The notes beneath the pieces are model-generated. The model saw nothing but the letters and a program-made list of their open reading frames with translations, made no database searches and had not been told where the DNA came from. Positions 14,334-22,474 of a stretch of 22,597 nucleotides of DNA are shown here, in pieces (positions within the stretch are counted from its first letter, which is position 1; the number at the start of each line of letters is the position of its first letter). A program made the translations under genes and the position numbers. Source of the stretch: CAXTTV01 sp964247295 (GTDB lineage Bacteria; Chloroflexota; Ktedonobacteria; Ktedonobacterales; Ktedonobacteraceae); assembly GCA_964247295.1 (NCBI GenBank), contig CAXTTV010000066.1, forward strand, positions 1-22,597. Direction: 5' to 3'.

Positions 14334-15950
14334 TCAGAGCTCTCCATAGATGATTTTCCCACCAAGAATCGTTGCCTGCACTCCGTTCTCTAGCATATGC
14401 TCCCGTGGAACAGTAAGAATATCTTCCCGCAACACGACAAAATCGCCCAGTTTGCCGGAAGTCAACGAGCCTTTCATCCCCTCTTCCCCGGCAGCATAGG
14501 CCGCGCCCATTGTATAGCCCCACAGGGCCTGAGCAACCTCCAGGGATTGTTCGGGCAGCCAGGCTGGTCGCTCCGGGGTATCGGGACTGGTGCGCCGGGT
14601 GGCTGAGTAGAGAATGCGCAACGGATCAAAGGTCTCGACGGGGGCATCGGAACCAAGCGCCAGCGGGATGCTCATGTTTCGCATAGTTCGGTAGGCATAA
14701 GCCCGGCGCGCTCGTTGTCCCCAGTAGCGCTCAGCGATATCCCGGTCCGAAATCGCGTGGAAAGGCTGAATCGAGGCGACCACGCCCATCGTTCGCATCC
14801 GTTGTAGATCGGCGTCGGTAATCAATTGGACGTGTTCCAGCCGGTAACGCAGTCCAGGCTGCGCTTTATCACGAGGTTGATCCGCGAGATGCTGCTGTGC
14901 CCGTTCGATCGAGTTCAGAGCGACATGGGCCGCGCGATCTCCAATGGCGTGGATCGCGACGCTGATCCCCATTTCTGCGGCCAACTGGACAGTCTCATTC
15001 ATCTGCTTTTCTGGCAAGATAAGAATGCCACGGTTCGTGGGATTATCTTCAAAGCCTTCAAGCATGGCGGCGGTTTGAGATCCCAGCGTCCCATCGGCGA
15101 AAATCTTAATGCCGCCTAGCCGCAACATCGAGCCTCCGAACCCCGATTGAATACCGATCGACCGTAGATCTGGCAGCAACTGACGGGGCAGGAACATCGT
15201 TACTCGCGTCTGCAAAGCGTTCTGATCATTAAGATCCTGAAGCAGTTGGAAAGCGGAGCGGTCCTCAATCTCATGAATAGAGGTAATCCCCCGGCTCTGA
15301 AGCCGTCGCAGCGTCTCCTGAACTAACGGTCGAGTCATGGATGGATCTGAGGTGCTAATATGCCTGCTGACGAGATCGGTCGCGCCACTCTCTTGCAAAA
15401 CGCCGGTTGGCTCCCCCGACCCATCACAGAGGATCGCCCCACCCACAGGCTTAGGTGTGGCTGCCGAGATAGCGGCAATCTCTAAGGCTTTTGAGTTGAC
15501 CCAGAGGAGATGTCCATCCTTGCTCCAGAGAGCTACCGGATGATCTGGCGCGACGGCATCTAGCGAGGCCCTGGTTGGGAAAGGGCTTCCAGGCCAGAGA
15601 TTGCGATCCCACTGACTCCCAACAATCCACTGTCCAGGTGGGGTTTGCAGAGCCCGTTGCCGGACAAGGTCCGCAACCTCATCTTCACTCACGCGTCCTG
15701 CCGCATCAATGTTATAGGCCCGATAGGCCTCACTGACTAAATGAATATGGGCGTCGATAAAACCCGGAAGCACGGTTCGACCCCTTAAATCAATCATTAT
15801 GCCGTTAAGGCTTGCCAGCCGCCGCACCTCGTCATTGGTCCCAATAGCAAGGATCGTTCCCGTTTGTAGATCAATCGCCAGAGCCTGAGCTTTTGGCTGG
15901 CTCGCATCCATGGTGTAGATGTTCCCATTAAGATAGCTCGCGACATTCAT
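14334..15950 (-). CDS. YtcJ-like metal-dependent amidohydrolase
   Basis: 538 residues, the usual length of amidohydrolase family 3 (YtcJ/NfdA-like). Signature parts: N-terminal beta-sandwich strand NGNIYTMD, metal ligands His68 and His70 in DAHIH, Lys282 in IKIFADGTLGS, His334 in HAIGD, His373 in EHVQ, Asp435 in GSDAP, and C-terminal GKLGDFVVL. Members hydrolyse amide or formamide bonds in the cytoplasm; substrates are seldom known. Its ATG overlaps the stop of the upstream alpha/beta hydrolase as ATGA, so the two are translationally coupled and may act in one degradative route. No signal peptide is seen. Confidence 0.93.
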   Translation of the reverse strand: MNVASYLNGNIYTMDASQPKAQALAIDLQTGTILAIGTNDEVRRLASLNGIMIDLRGRTVLPGFIDAHIHLVSEAYRAYNIDAAGRVSEDEVADLVRQRALQTPPGQWIVGSQWDRNLWPGSPFPTRASLDAVAPDHPVALWSKDGHLLWVNSKALEIAAISAATPKPVGGAILCDGSGEPTGVLQESGATDLVSRHISTSDPSMTRPLVQETLRRLQSRGITSIHEIEDRSAFQLLQDLNDQNALQTRVTMFLPRQLLPDLRSIGIQSGFGGSMLRLGGIKIFADGTLGSQTAAMLEGFEDNPTNRGILILPEKQMNETVQLAAEMGISVAIHAIGDRAAHVALNSIERAQQHLADQPRDKAQPGLRYRLEHVQLITDADLQRMRTMGVVASIQPFHAISDRDIAERYWGQRARRAYAYRTMRNMSIPLALGSDAPVETFDPLRILYSATRRTSPDTPERPAWLPEQSLEVAQALWGYTMGAAYAAGEEGMKGSLTSGKLGDFVVLREDILTVPREHMLENGVQATILGGKIIYGEL

Positions 15951-16885
15951 TGAGCATATTCCTTTAAGAACGAGAGGGCAATTTCGGCCAGGGCCTGCGG
16001 TCTATGCAGTTGGATATCGTGGGTAGTCCCTGGCATCCAAATCACAGTACAGCACTGCATTGCTCTGGCAACCTGAGTCGCCATCTCGCCTTTAGCCCTG
16101 ACAAACTCCTCCATACATTCAACCTCTTCTAACGTTTCCTCCCAGGTCTGGGGGAGGATCGTCGCCAGCAGCAACAGTACCGGACATTTAATTTTACTAT
16201 AATAAGGGAGCGCGCGATCATCCCAGAGAGACTCACGAATGCGCACCTGGTTAGCCGGGCGCAGGCTCTCCTCTATCGTTCCATCGGGCAGTTCGCGAAT
16301 CCCTTTAAGGAGCAATGGCTCTACCTCAACCGACCAGAAAGGAGCCATATCTTGCCGTAAGGCCGTGATCACATCCTCGCGAGTCTTCAAAGTGTAGGCT
16401 CGCGAAGCCTTTTGATGCACATAACGTTCCCGAGTCATGCCGGGCCAGAAACGCGGCTCCATATATGCGCCATCGACAAACATCAGATGGCTCACCAGGG
16501 CCGGATGCCTGCTTGCCAACACCATCGCTACCCGCGCACCCCAGGAATGACCGATTAACGCGACCTTCCCCAGACCCAGGGCCGCCATCCCCTGCACAAT
16601 ATCTTCGGCAATACTCTCAAGTGTATATCCTTCATCAGGCTGATCACTTTCTCCATGCCCTCGCAGATCAAAAGCGATCACACGATGCTCTTGATTCAGA
16701 TAAGGAGCAGCCAGTCTCCAGGAGTCCGCAGTTGCCGCAACGCTGTGCAGAAGCACCAGAGGAATATTATCATGATCGTCATTTTTTGAATTTGAATATG
16801 TGGATACAGTAGAGGAGGGTTCCCATTCCAGATAATGCAGGCGTATACCATTGGCTTCCACAAACGAGCTACGAGGCTCAACCAT
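15947..16885 (-). CDS. Alpha/beta-fold hydrolase
   Basis: 312 residues, cytoplasmic. Features: LLHSVAATADSW oxyanion region (about 45-56), DLRGHGESD (73-81), nucleophile elbow GHSWG with Ser114, and His289 in GTTHD. The usual acid after strand 7 is missing: LLLLATILPQ has no Asp. Asp138 in FVDGAY after strand 6 is a possible substitute, as in some family members. Resembles epoxide-hydrolase or C-C hydrolase relatives, but the substrate is not readable. ATG 16885 is preceded by GAAGG six nt upstream. First gene of a two-gene operon with the amidohydrolase; I could not find a convincing promoter in the 214-bp divergent gap. Confidence 0.9.
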   Translation of the reverse strand: MVEPRSSFVEANGIRLHYLEWEPSSTVSTYSNSKNDDHDNIPLVLLHSVAATADSWRLAAPYLNQEHRVIAFDLRGHGESDQPDEGYTLESIAEDIVQGMAALGLGKVALIGHSWGARVAMVLASRHPALVSHLMFVDGAYMEPRFWPGMTRERYVHQKASRAYTLKTREDVITALRQDMAPFWSVEVEPLLLKGIRELPDGTIEESLRPANQVRIRESLWDDRALPYYSKIKCPVLLLLATILPQTWEETLEEVECMEEFVRAKGEMATQVARAMQCCTVIWMPGTTHDIQLHRPQALAEIALSFLKEYAQ

Positions 16886-17018
16886 GAGCTGCCTTCTTTC
16901 CTTTTTTAGATTAGTTACGTCTCCGAATTGGTGTTTTTTTTCTTTAAAGGGGTAAGACCGTCAACATGTATATCTACAAGCATACAAGGCCAGTTCCTTT
17001 TGTGTCAACGCAAAACAA

Positions 17019-17056
17019 TTCAACCTTGTTGAAGGATCATGCTTTTGTGCAATAAT
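17019..17056 (+). promoter_or_regulatory. Promoter/operator candidate of the ECF S subunit
   Basis: A perfect dyad TTCAAC-CTT-GTTGAA (17019-17033) overlaps a possible -35 TTGTTG (17026-17031). AT-rich -10-like sequence CAATAAT follows at 17050-17056 with 18-19 bp spacing. The fit is weak as a promoter but the dyad is exact, so repression by a dimeric regulator is plausible. No riboswitch is recognisable. Confidence 0.4.
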
Positions 17057-17099
17057 TAAGAAGACGTTTTTAAACCGAACAATCTAACAAGGAAAAATC

Positions 17100-17795
17100 A
17101 TGCAAGAAAAAGGTATACCCAAAGAACCTATCCAACCCTCAGATGAGCCACCAGCCCTGGAAGGGAAGCACAACTATCAGCGAGGCTACGATCTAAAGTT
17201 CCGAGGCTTTCCCAGTATGGGTCAATTGGTTTCAGTCGCGGTGGCGACCGCTGTCTACACGATCTTATCGGCCTTTAGTATCTCGATTCCAAGTGGCATT
17301 TATAATATCTCAGCGCTCTTTATCGCGATCGGCTTTGGAATCCCGTTCGCGCTCTGGTTCGGCGGCTGGGCGCTGGTGATCGGCTATATTGGCAATTTTC
17401 TGGGGGCCGGATTGCTCTCTCCAAATCCCTTATCGCCGCTTGTGGCCGCCCCCTTTGGCGCGGCGGATATTCTTCAGCTTGGGCTGCCGGTCCTGCTTTA
17501 CAGGGTATTTGCCCGGCGCTTCAACGTCGATCCAATTGGACGCGATGTCTATACGCTGCGCGGATTTATTTTTTTCTTTATCTGCGCTGGACTACCCAAT
17601 ATTCTGGGTGGACTCTATGGGAATGGCGTGCTCTATTTCGCGAATGTCATCCCCTATCCCGCGTTTCTAGCTGGAATCGTGAGCTGGCCAATCACAAATA
17701 TTCTGGTTGTGGTTGTAATTGGCCCTCTGCTCCTTAGAACGCTGGGACCGACGGTCGAACGTTTCGGCCTGACGATCCACCACCTTTTGAATTAA
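17100..17795 (+). CDS. Probable ECF transporter S (substrate-binding) subunit
   Basis: 231 residues with a hydrophilic N-tail of about 35 and then five or six membrane helices (about 42-62, 70-95, 95-106, 112-136, 155-178, 185-214). An A-x3-A pattern (Ala47/Ala51) in helix 1 matches the motif S subunits use to contact EcfT. The gene converges on EcfT-EcfAA' genes, sharing TTAA at the stop codons; this supports the role. The vitamin or metal bound cannot be deduced. AAGGA lies 6 nt before ATG 17100. Identification rests on topology and context more than on a specific signature. Confidence 0.72.
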   Translation: MQEKGIPKEPIQPSDEPPALEGKHNYQRGYDLKFRGFPSMGQLVSVAVATAVYTILSAFSISIPSGIYNISALFIAIGFGIPFALWFGGWALVIGYIGNFLGAGLLSPNPLSPLVAAPFGAADILQLGLPVLLYRVFARRFNVDPIGRDVYTLRGFIFFFICAGLPNILGGLYGNGVLYFANVIPYPAFLAGIVSWPITNILVVVVIGPLLLRTLGPTVERFGLTIHHLLN

Positions 17796-19534
17796 GGGTT
17801 TAGAACCGTCAACCATTCTTTAACCGTCAGGAGCAGTGGTAGATCAGGCTTTTCGCCCTGGATCTCTAAAGCCAGGGCCGCAGCCTGTGGCGGTTGTAGC
17901 CCGGCCTGAGACAATATCTGAGCATCGCTAAAAAGCTGATGGGGCGTGCCGGTGAATATGGCCCGTCCCTCGTGAAACACCACGGTCCGCTGACAATGCT
18001 CCGCTACCAGGGTCATATCGTGTGTGATGATCAGGATTGTCCTCCCCTGCCTCTGAAGATCATGCAGCAGACCCATCACCTCCTGAACCATTCCATAATC
18101 TAATCCCGTGGTTGGCTCATCGACAATTAAAATATCCACACCCATCACAAGGACGGAAGAGACAGCCAATCGCTGCCGCTGGCCCTTGCTGAGAAACAAA
18201 GGATCTTCATCCGCCAGTTCGCTTAATTCCACAGCCTTTAAAGCCTGCTCAACACGTATACGACGCTCCCCGGAAGCGATCCCCAGATTGATCAATCCAT
18301 ACTCAATCTCGGCGCGCACTGTACGCTGAAATAACTGATGATCTGGATTCTGAAATACATACCCGACCGACAGTGGAAGTTCTCTCCGCGTCTTCCACCT
18401 CCTCAATCTTCGGCCTTCTAACTCCACCTCACCACGCCAGATCTTATAGATCCCCGCCAGAATACGCGCGAACGTCGTTTTGCCACTGCCATTGGAACCC
18501 AGCAGAGCCAGCATCTCACCACGATACAACTCTAGATCCACTCCCCTCAGAGCTACCGAGCCATCATCGTAGCGATACCAGAGATCTCGTGAGCTGACTA
18601 CAACCTCTCGATCCCTTCCCACCGGAATTGGAGAGATCGCTCGCTTCAACATATCATAATTATGTAAACTAGAGAAGAGAGCGGATTGACCCTCTTCGAG
18701 TGTAAGCGGAACTTTCCCATGAACGGTGTAACCACTGGCCCAGGAGATCCGCGCTAGATCACAGCCCCAGACGCCAGAGCTTTCTAGAGGCTCCTGCCGC
18801 GCATAAAACTCGTGAGGTGACGCGACCATTTGGATACGCCCTCGATCTAATAAGGCGATCCGATCACAAAAACCCGCCAGGATCTCCGGGTCCTGCTCTA
18901 CCAATACGATTGTCATCCGGTGCTTGCAGCGCAATTGGATCAGAGTCTTGATGACCTCACGTTTGCCGAGCGGGTCCAGATCACTGGTAGGCTCATCGAG
19001 GATCAGCACCTGAGGCTGAAGCGCTAGAAAGGCCGCGATCGCTACCCGCTGCTTCTGACCACCAGAGAGATCCGCCGGGTGCAGATAGTAGGCACCCCGC
19101 CAGAGGTTCCCCAACCCGACCAGCTCCAGGGCCTCCTGGGAGCGGCGGAGGATCTCCTCGGGTGGAAGATCCTGCATCTGAAGACCAATTCCCAATTCGT
19201 GAAGGAGAGTTGAGCGCAGAAACTGATTCTCCGGGTCCTGCATCACCATCCCGATCCGACCGGAGATCGACGTTTGCGCCGTGACAGGCTCTCCCAATAC
19301 CTGTACAAGGCCTCGAAAATGATCCGGCAGAGCTTCCTGAGGAAGCCGCAGACTATAGGGAAGCACTCCCAGAAGCAAGCGGCAGAGCGTTGTCTTGCCA
19401 GCCCCACTTGACCCCGTCAATCCAAGACACTCTCCCGGTTCCACAGCCAGATTAATATCGCGCAACACCCAGGGATAAAGAGAGTCAGTATAGGTTGGAT
19501 AGCGCCACCAGAGGCCCTTAACATTTATTGACAT
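17792..19534 (-). CDS. ECF transporter ATPase, fused EcfA-EcfA'
   Basis: 580 residues holding two ABC domains. NBD1: Walker A GSSGAGKTT (41-49), Q-loop Gln99, LSGGQ (156-160), Walker B LILDE ending at Glu181, but Gln214 replaces the switch His (VEQD). NBD2: Walker A GSNGSGKTT (346-354), Q-loop Gln395, signature LSKGQ, Walker B LIVDE, switch His505 (THD). It energises uptake together with EcfT and an S subunit at the inner membrane face, as in YkoD-type fused ATPases. I chose ATG 19534 (MSINVKGLWW), which overlaps the ecfT stop by 10 nt; the frame to 19627 only shadows ecfT. One composite ATP site is consensus and the other is degenerate. Confidence 0.94.
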   Translation of the reverse strand: MSINVKGLWWRYPTYTDSLYPWVLRDINLAVEPGECLGLTGSSGAGKTTLCRLLLGVLPYSLRLPQEALPDHFRGLVQVLGEPVTAQTSISGRIGMVMQDPENQFLRSTLLHELGIGLQMQDLPPEEILRRSQEALELVGLGNLWRGAYYLHPADLSGGQKQRVAIAAFLALQPQVLILDEPTSDLDPLGKREVIKTLIQLRCKHRMTIVLVEQDPEILAGFCDRIALLDRGRIQMVASPHEFYARQEPLESSGVWGCDLARISWASGYTVHGKVPLTLEEGQSALFSSLHNYDMLKRAISPIPVGRDREVVVSSRDLWYRYDDGSVALRGVDLELYRGEMLALLGSNGSGKTTFARILAGIYKIWRGEVELEGRRLRRWKTRRELPLSVGYVFQNPDHQLFQRTVRAEIEYGLINLGIASGERRIRVEQALKAVELSELADEDPLFLSKGQRQRLAVSSVLVMGVDILIVDEPTTGLDYGMVQEVMGLLHDLQRQGRTILIITHDMTLVAEHCQRTVVFHEGRAIFTGTPHQLFSDAQILSQAGLQPPQAAALALEIQGEKPDLPLLLTVKEWLTVLNP

Positions 19535-20613
19535 AAATATATACAGCCTTTCAAGAAAAGTGGCAGATCTGCTCGTGGTACAAAAGCCAGAACCAGCAAA
19601 CCCAGGCAGAACATCACAACCAACCAATCAATCAAACGCCAGGGAGTCGTTGAGGCCTCATAAAAATCTACAGGCGCATGTTTTAAGGTATACCCTCGCG
19701 CCAGCAAAGCATCACCCATCTCGCTGGAGCGACGAAGCATCACAGCGACCATTGGGATCGCCATGTATGCCAGATCGCGCAACTGTCGCAGAAGGCTGCG
19801 GGGCCGGGCGTGGACCGCACGGGTAATCTGTGCCTGGCGAATCATCTCATAATCAACCAGAGCCAGATCCAAAGAACGGAACATCGTACTTATAAAAAAG
19901 ATTATCGCGTGATGTACTCTTAATTGACGTAGCGCGCCTATCAGCTCCACCTCGCGAGCCGAAACCAGCAGGGCCAGGGTGCTCAACAGCATTCCGGTAT
20001 AGCCAACAACTTTTGTAATCGCGATATAGAGCCCCTGATCTGTTACCTTAAAAGTTAATTGGTGGAAGATCGACAGATGCACAGTAGTTAACATCGGGAC
20101 AGGTAATACTGTATTTTGAAGCCAGGATAAAGCAAGTCCGATCAACAGGCCCGGTACGATTTTACGAGTACGCCAGAACCAGAGGCCTGTACAGAGGATT
20201 ACCAGCAACAACTGTGGGATCAGCATTGGCGTTACAGTGCCAGAATAGATAGGAACCTGAAACAACACTTTACTCCCAGCTACAGGGTAAAAGATAATCC
20301 AGGTTGTAAACAACGAGAGCAATGCTGGCACATTCAAAAAAGCATAAAGCAGAATAACCTTGCGGTTGGCACCGCTACTCAAGAGTAAACCAAACGAGAC
20401 AAACGAAAGCACCAGAGCCAGTAAAAGATTTGGCCGCTCAGTATTGATTGCTCGCAAGAATACCGTTGACAGGCAAAGCACCAGTAAAACCCGAGCAATC
20501 AAGTGAACGCGGGATAACAGCGCACCTATCCGTCGAGAAAACAAAAATGTTCGTACGTACTGCTTTCCAGGTGGTTGGCGCAAAAAACCAAAATCATTAA
20601 AGGGAGCTTCCAC
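19525..20613 (-). CDS. ecfT: ECF transporter transmembrane subunit EcfT
   Basis: About 362 residues, longer than the common 260. Hydrophobic helices fill about 38-175 and 200-250, followed by the cytoplasmic coupling domain: EVELIGALRQLRV, then HARP (first Ala-Arg motif, about 268-271) and ALLARGYT (second, ARG about 305-307), and a final membrane helix at about 330-348. These coupling motifs dock into the two ATPase halves. No ATG lies near the N-terminus; GTG 20613 has GAGG seven nt upstream, with TTG 20616 as an alternative. It is co-transcribed with the downstream fused ATPase (10-nt overlap) from an extended -10 promoter. Confidence 0.88.
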   Translation of the reverse strand: MEAPFNDFGFLRQPPGKQYVRTFLFSRRIGALLSRVHLIARVLLVLCLSTVFLRAINTERPNLLLALVLSFVSFGLLLSSGANRKVILLYAFLNVPALLSLFTTWIIFYPVAGSKVLFQVPIYSGTVTPMLIPQLLLVILCTGLWFWRTRKIVPGLLIGLALSWLQNTVLPVPMLTTVHLSIFHQLTFKVTDQGLYIAITKVVGYTGMLLSTLALLVSAREVELIGALRQLRVHHAIIFFISTMFRSLDLALVDYEMIRQAQITRAVHARPRSLLRQLRDLAYMAIPMVAVMLRRSSEMGDALLARGYTLKHAPVDFYEASTTPWRLIDWLVVMFCLGLLVLAFVPRADLPLFLKGCIYLCQ

Positions 20614-20662
20614 CAAAAAACCTCGTTGTGGGCTAGAGAGATCAAATTGTCAAAGCTTCCAT

Positions 20663-20671
20663 AGTATATCA
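20663..20671 (-). promoter_or_regulatory. Extended -10 promoter of ecfT-ecfAA'
   Basis: TGATATACT on the minus strand (20671-20663) matches TGnTATAAT with one mismatch. No clear -35. The predicted start near 20656 leaves a leader of about 43 nt; no riboswitch fits in it. Confidence 0.5.
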
Positions 20672-20734
20672 AATTTACAAGAGAGGCCGGACAGCTACCG
20701 AAACTACCAAAAACACCAATTGTTCGCAAAAAAG

Positions 20735-21811
20735 CTAAAGCGTGTCTGCCCGGATCACCTTATAGCGTGAGTTACCGCCAACCTCTTCAACCCTCCGAAA
20801 AGAGGAACGGAGAGTCGGCTCATATTTCAGGAAGCGGTTCGCTACTAGATACAAACGGCCATGCGGTCGTAAGACCTGGGCCGCTTCCCGAATGAAGCGT
20901 TCGGCAATCTCTAACGTCTGAATTCCCCCCTGATGAAAAGGCGGATTGGTCACCACCAGATCAAAGGAGCGGTCCAGAACTTGTTGCGCCCCATCTCCGG
21001 GTAGTATCTCAACATTAGATAGGTGGAGGCGCTCCGCGTTTAGCTGGGCAGCCTCGACCGCCGCCAGACTGGCATCGATCAACGTTACTCGACCCTGTGG
21101 GGCTTGACTCGCAATAGATAAACCAAGGTAGCCAGCCCCGCTGCCAAGATCCAGCGCCTCATCGGTGGCACGAACTTCAAGGGACTCAAGAAGGAGTCGC
21201 GTTCCCTCATCTAATTTGCCTCCCGCGAAAATAGATATATCAGAACCGGGTAGAAGCTGGCTCAGCACATCTTCCTGAGGGTTCCTCTCCACACTGTTAA
21301 CAGGACTGGACACCTGCTCAGAGAGAAGCACGCGCCAACCTTTAGAGATCGCCAGGGTCTCCACATTCCCAAAGGTCTCCGCCATCCTTTTGCCAAAAGA
21401 GATAATCCCGCGATCCTTAGGGCCAATCACATACAACCGTCCAGATGGCTGGAGCGTCGCTCGCGCGATCTGTAGAGCTAGCCGGCTCCAGGCTGAACCA
21501 GATTGATAAAGCAGATTCAGGATCGCCAGATCAGCCGACCGTGTATGATTATGTAATAGATACGAATGAAAGGCCGCCGAATGGATAGCAGAGCCTGGCT
21601 GAGATCCCCGGCCGCCGAGATCTCGCAGCACCTGGCGCAAAACGGCAACATTATCCTCTACCAGCCAGAGATGAGCATCCGAGTGGCGCATAACTGAATG
21701 GGCCGCCTCTTTGACAAAAGGCTCGGACGCCGAATTTAAAATCAGAAGAGTGCGTGCCGCCTCTAATACGGACGGCGGCACCGTCTCACAGAGTAAACAA
21801 GATTGGAGCAT
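20735..21811 (-). CDS. RsmC-like methyltransferase (probable 16S rRNA guanine-N2)
   Basis: 358 residues, near the 343 of E. coli RsmC, with the same two-domain plan. The N-terminal domain (1 to about 185) is a degenerate methyltransferase fold without a SAM loop. The C-terminal domain starts at about 190 with FAGGKLDEGTRLLL and carries SAM motif I DLGSGAG (221-227) and catalytic NPPFH (289-293). RsmC/RlmG-type enzymes methylate a guanine N2 in rRNA using SAM. ATG 21811 has AGAGG eight nt upstream; an in-frame extension to 21868 would lie wholly in the divergent aldolase gene. The start is 3 bp from that of the divergent gene. Which guanine is modified cannot be read. Confidence 0.88.
   Translation of the reverse strand: MLQSCLLCETVPPSVLEAARTLLILNSASEPFVKEAAHSVMRHSDAHLWLVEDNVAVLRQVLRDLGGRGSQPGSAIHSAAFHSYLLHNHTRSADLAILNLLYQSGSAWSRLALQIARATLQPSGRLYVIGPKDRGIISFGKRMAETFGNVETLAISKGWRVLLSEQVSSPVNSVERNPQEDVLSQLLPGSDISIFAGGKLDEGTRLLLESLEVRATDEALDLGSGAGYLGLSIASQAPQGRVTLIDASLAAVEAAQLNAERLHLSNVEILPGDGAQQVLDRSFDLVVTNPPFHQGGIQTLEIAERFIREAAQVLRPHGRLYLVANRFLKYEPTLRSSFRRVEEVGGNSRYKVIRADTL
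21711..21740 (+). promoter_or_regulatory. Promoter candidate for the transaldolase-family gene, inside rsmC-like CDS
   Basis: A perfect -35 TTGACA (21711-21716) with an AT-rich TTTAAAAT block 18-20 bp downstream (21735-21742). It lies within the opposing methyltransferase coding sequence, about 75 bp before the ATG at 21815. No intergenic space exists, so the promoter must lie in coding sequence. Confidence 0.4.
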
Positions 21812-21814
21812 TAA

Positions 21815-22474
21815 ATGGGCCTCTATATTGATAGTGCATTGCTCAATGATATCACGAACGTCATCCAAACAATACCCATAGCTGGTGTAACCACCAATCC
21901 CACCATTTTATTACAGGCGCGTGAGCAAGGGCAGAAACTGGACGAGATCAGCCTGTTACATGAACTTCTCAAAATACAGGAAGGCAGCGTCTTTATGCAA
22001 CCTCCTTCAAGCGATCCTCAAGAGATGCTACAACAGGCCCGCAGCTATGGTGAAGTAGAGCCCGGACACGTCATCCTCAAGATTCCCATGACCTTGACGG
22101 GCGTTCAGATCGCGAGACAATTAAAAGAGTATCACATAGCTTTTACCGCCGTCGCCACCGTCAGTCAGGCCTACTGCGCCGCGTTATGTAATGCCACATG
22201 TGTTATTCCCTACTTTGGTCGCCTGGAGCGGATGGGCATTGACGCGGGCAAAGTAGTAGAGCAGATGGCGGATCTACTCAGTCGTCGAACAGGACCACCA
22301 AGGATACTGGCAGCCAGTTTGAAAACCTCGAAGGATTGCAGCCGCGCCTTACTGGCTGGCGCAGATGATCTCACTGCCCCACCACAAACCTTGCTCAGTA
22401 TGCTTGGCGATCCTCTAACCGACGAGGCCGCGACACGTTTTGAACAGGATTGGTATAAAATGAAGAAACTGTAA
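21815..22474 (+). CDS. Transaldolase/fructose-6-phosphate aldolase family protein
   Basis: 219 residues, the length of small FSA-type (subfamily 3) enzymes. TIM-barrel signature: first strand LYIDSA, GVTTNPT (24-30), Schiff-base Lys89 in ILKIPMT, IPYFGRL, ILAASLK and the terminal-phosphate segment GADDLTAPP. Such enzymes form or split C-C bonds between dihydroxyacetone units and aldehyde phosphates in the cytoplasm; transaldolase versus aldolase cannot be told here. The loop after Lys89 reads TAVATVSQAYCAALCNATCV, where relatives usually have TxxFSxxQAxxAAxAGA, so some active-site divergence exists. GGAG lies 6 nt before ATG 21815, within the first codons of the opposing methyltransferase gene. 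The downstream region is AT-rich. Confidence 0.85.
   Translation: MGLYIDSALLNDITNVIQTIPIAGVTTNPTILLQAREQGQKLDEISLLHELLKIQEGSVFMQPPSSDPQEMLQQARSYGEVEPGHVILKIPMTLTGVQIARQLKEYHIAFTAVATVSQAYCAALCNATCVIPYFGRLERMGIDAGKVVEQMADLLSRRTGPPRILAASLKTSKDCSRALLAGADDLTAPPQTLLSMLGDPLTDEAATRFEQDWYKMKKL

Noticed and set aside
21812..21868. Longer N-terminus for the RsmC-like protein
   Set aside because: It would lie entirely in the conserved start of the opposing aldolase gene, and ATG 21811 has its own AGAGG.
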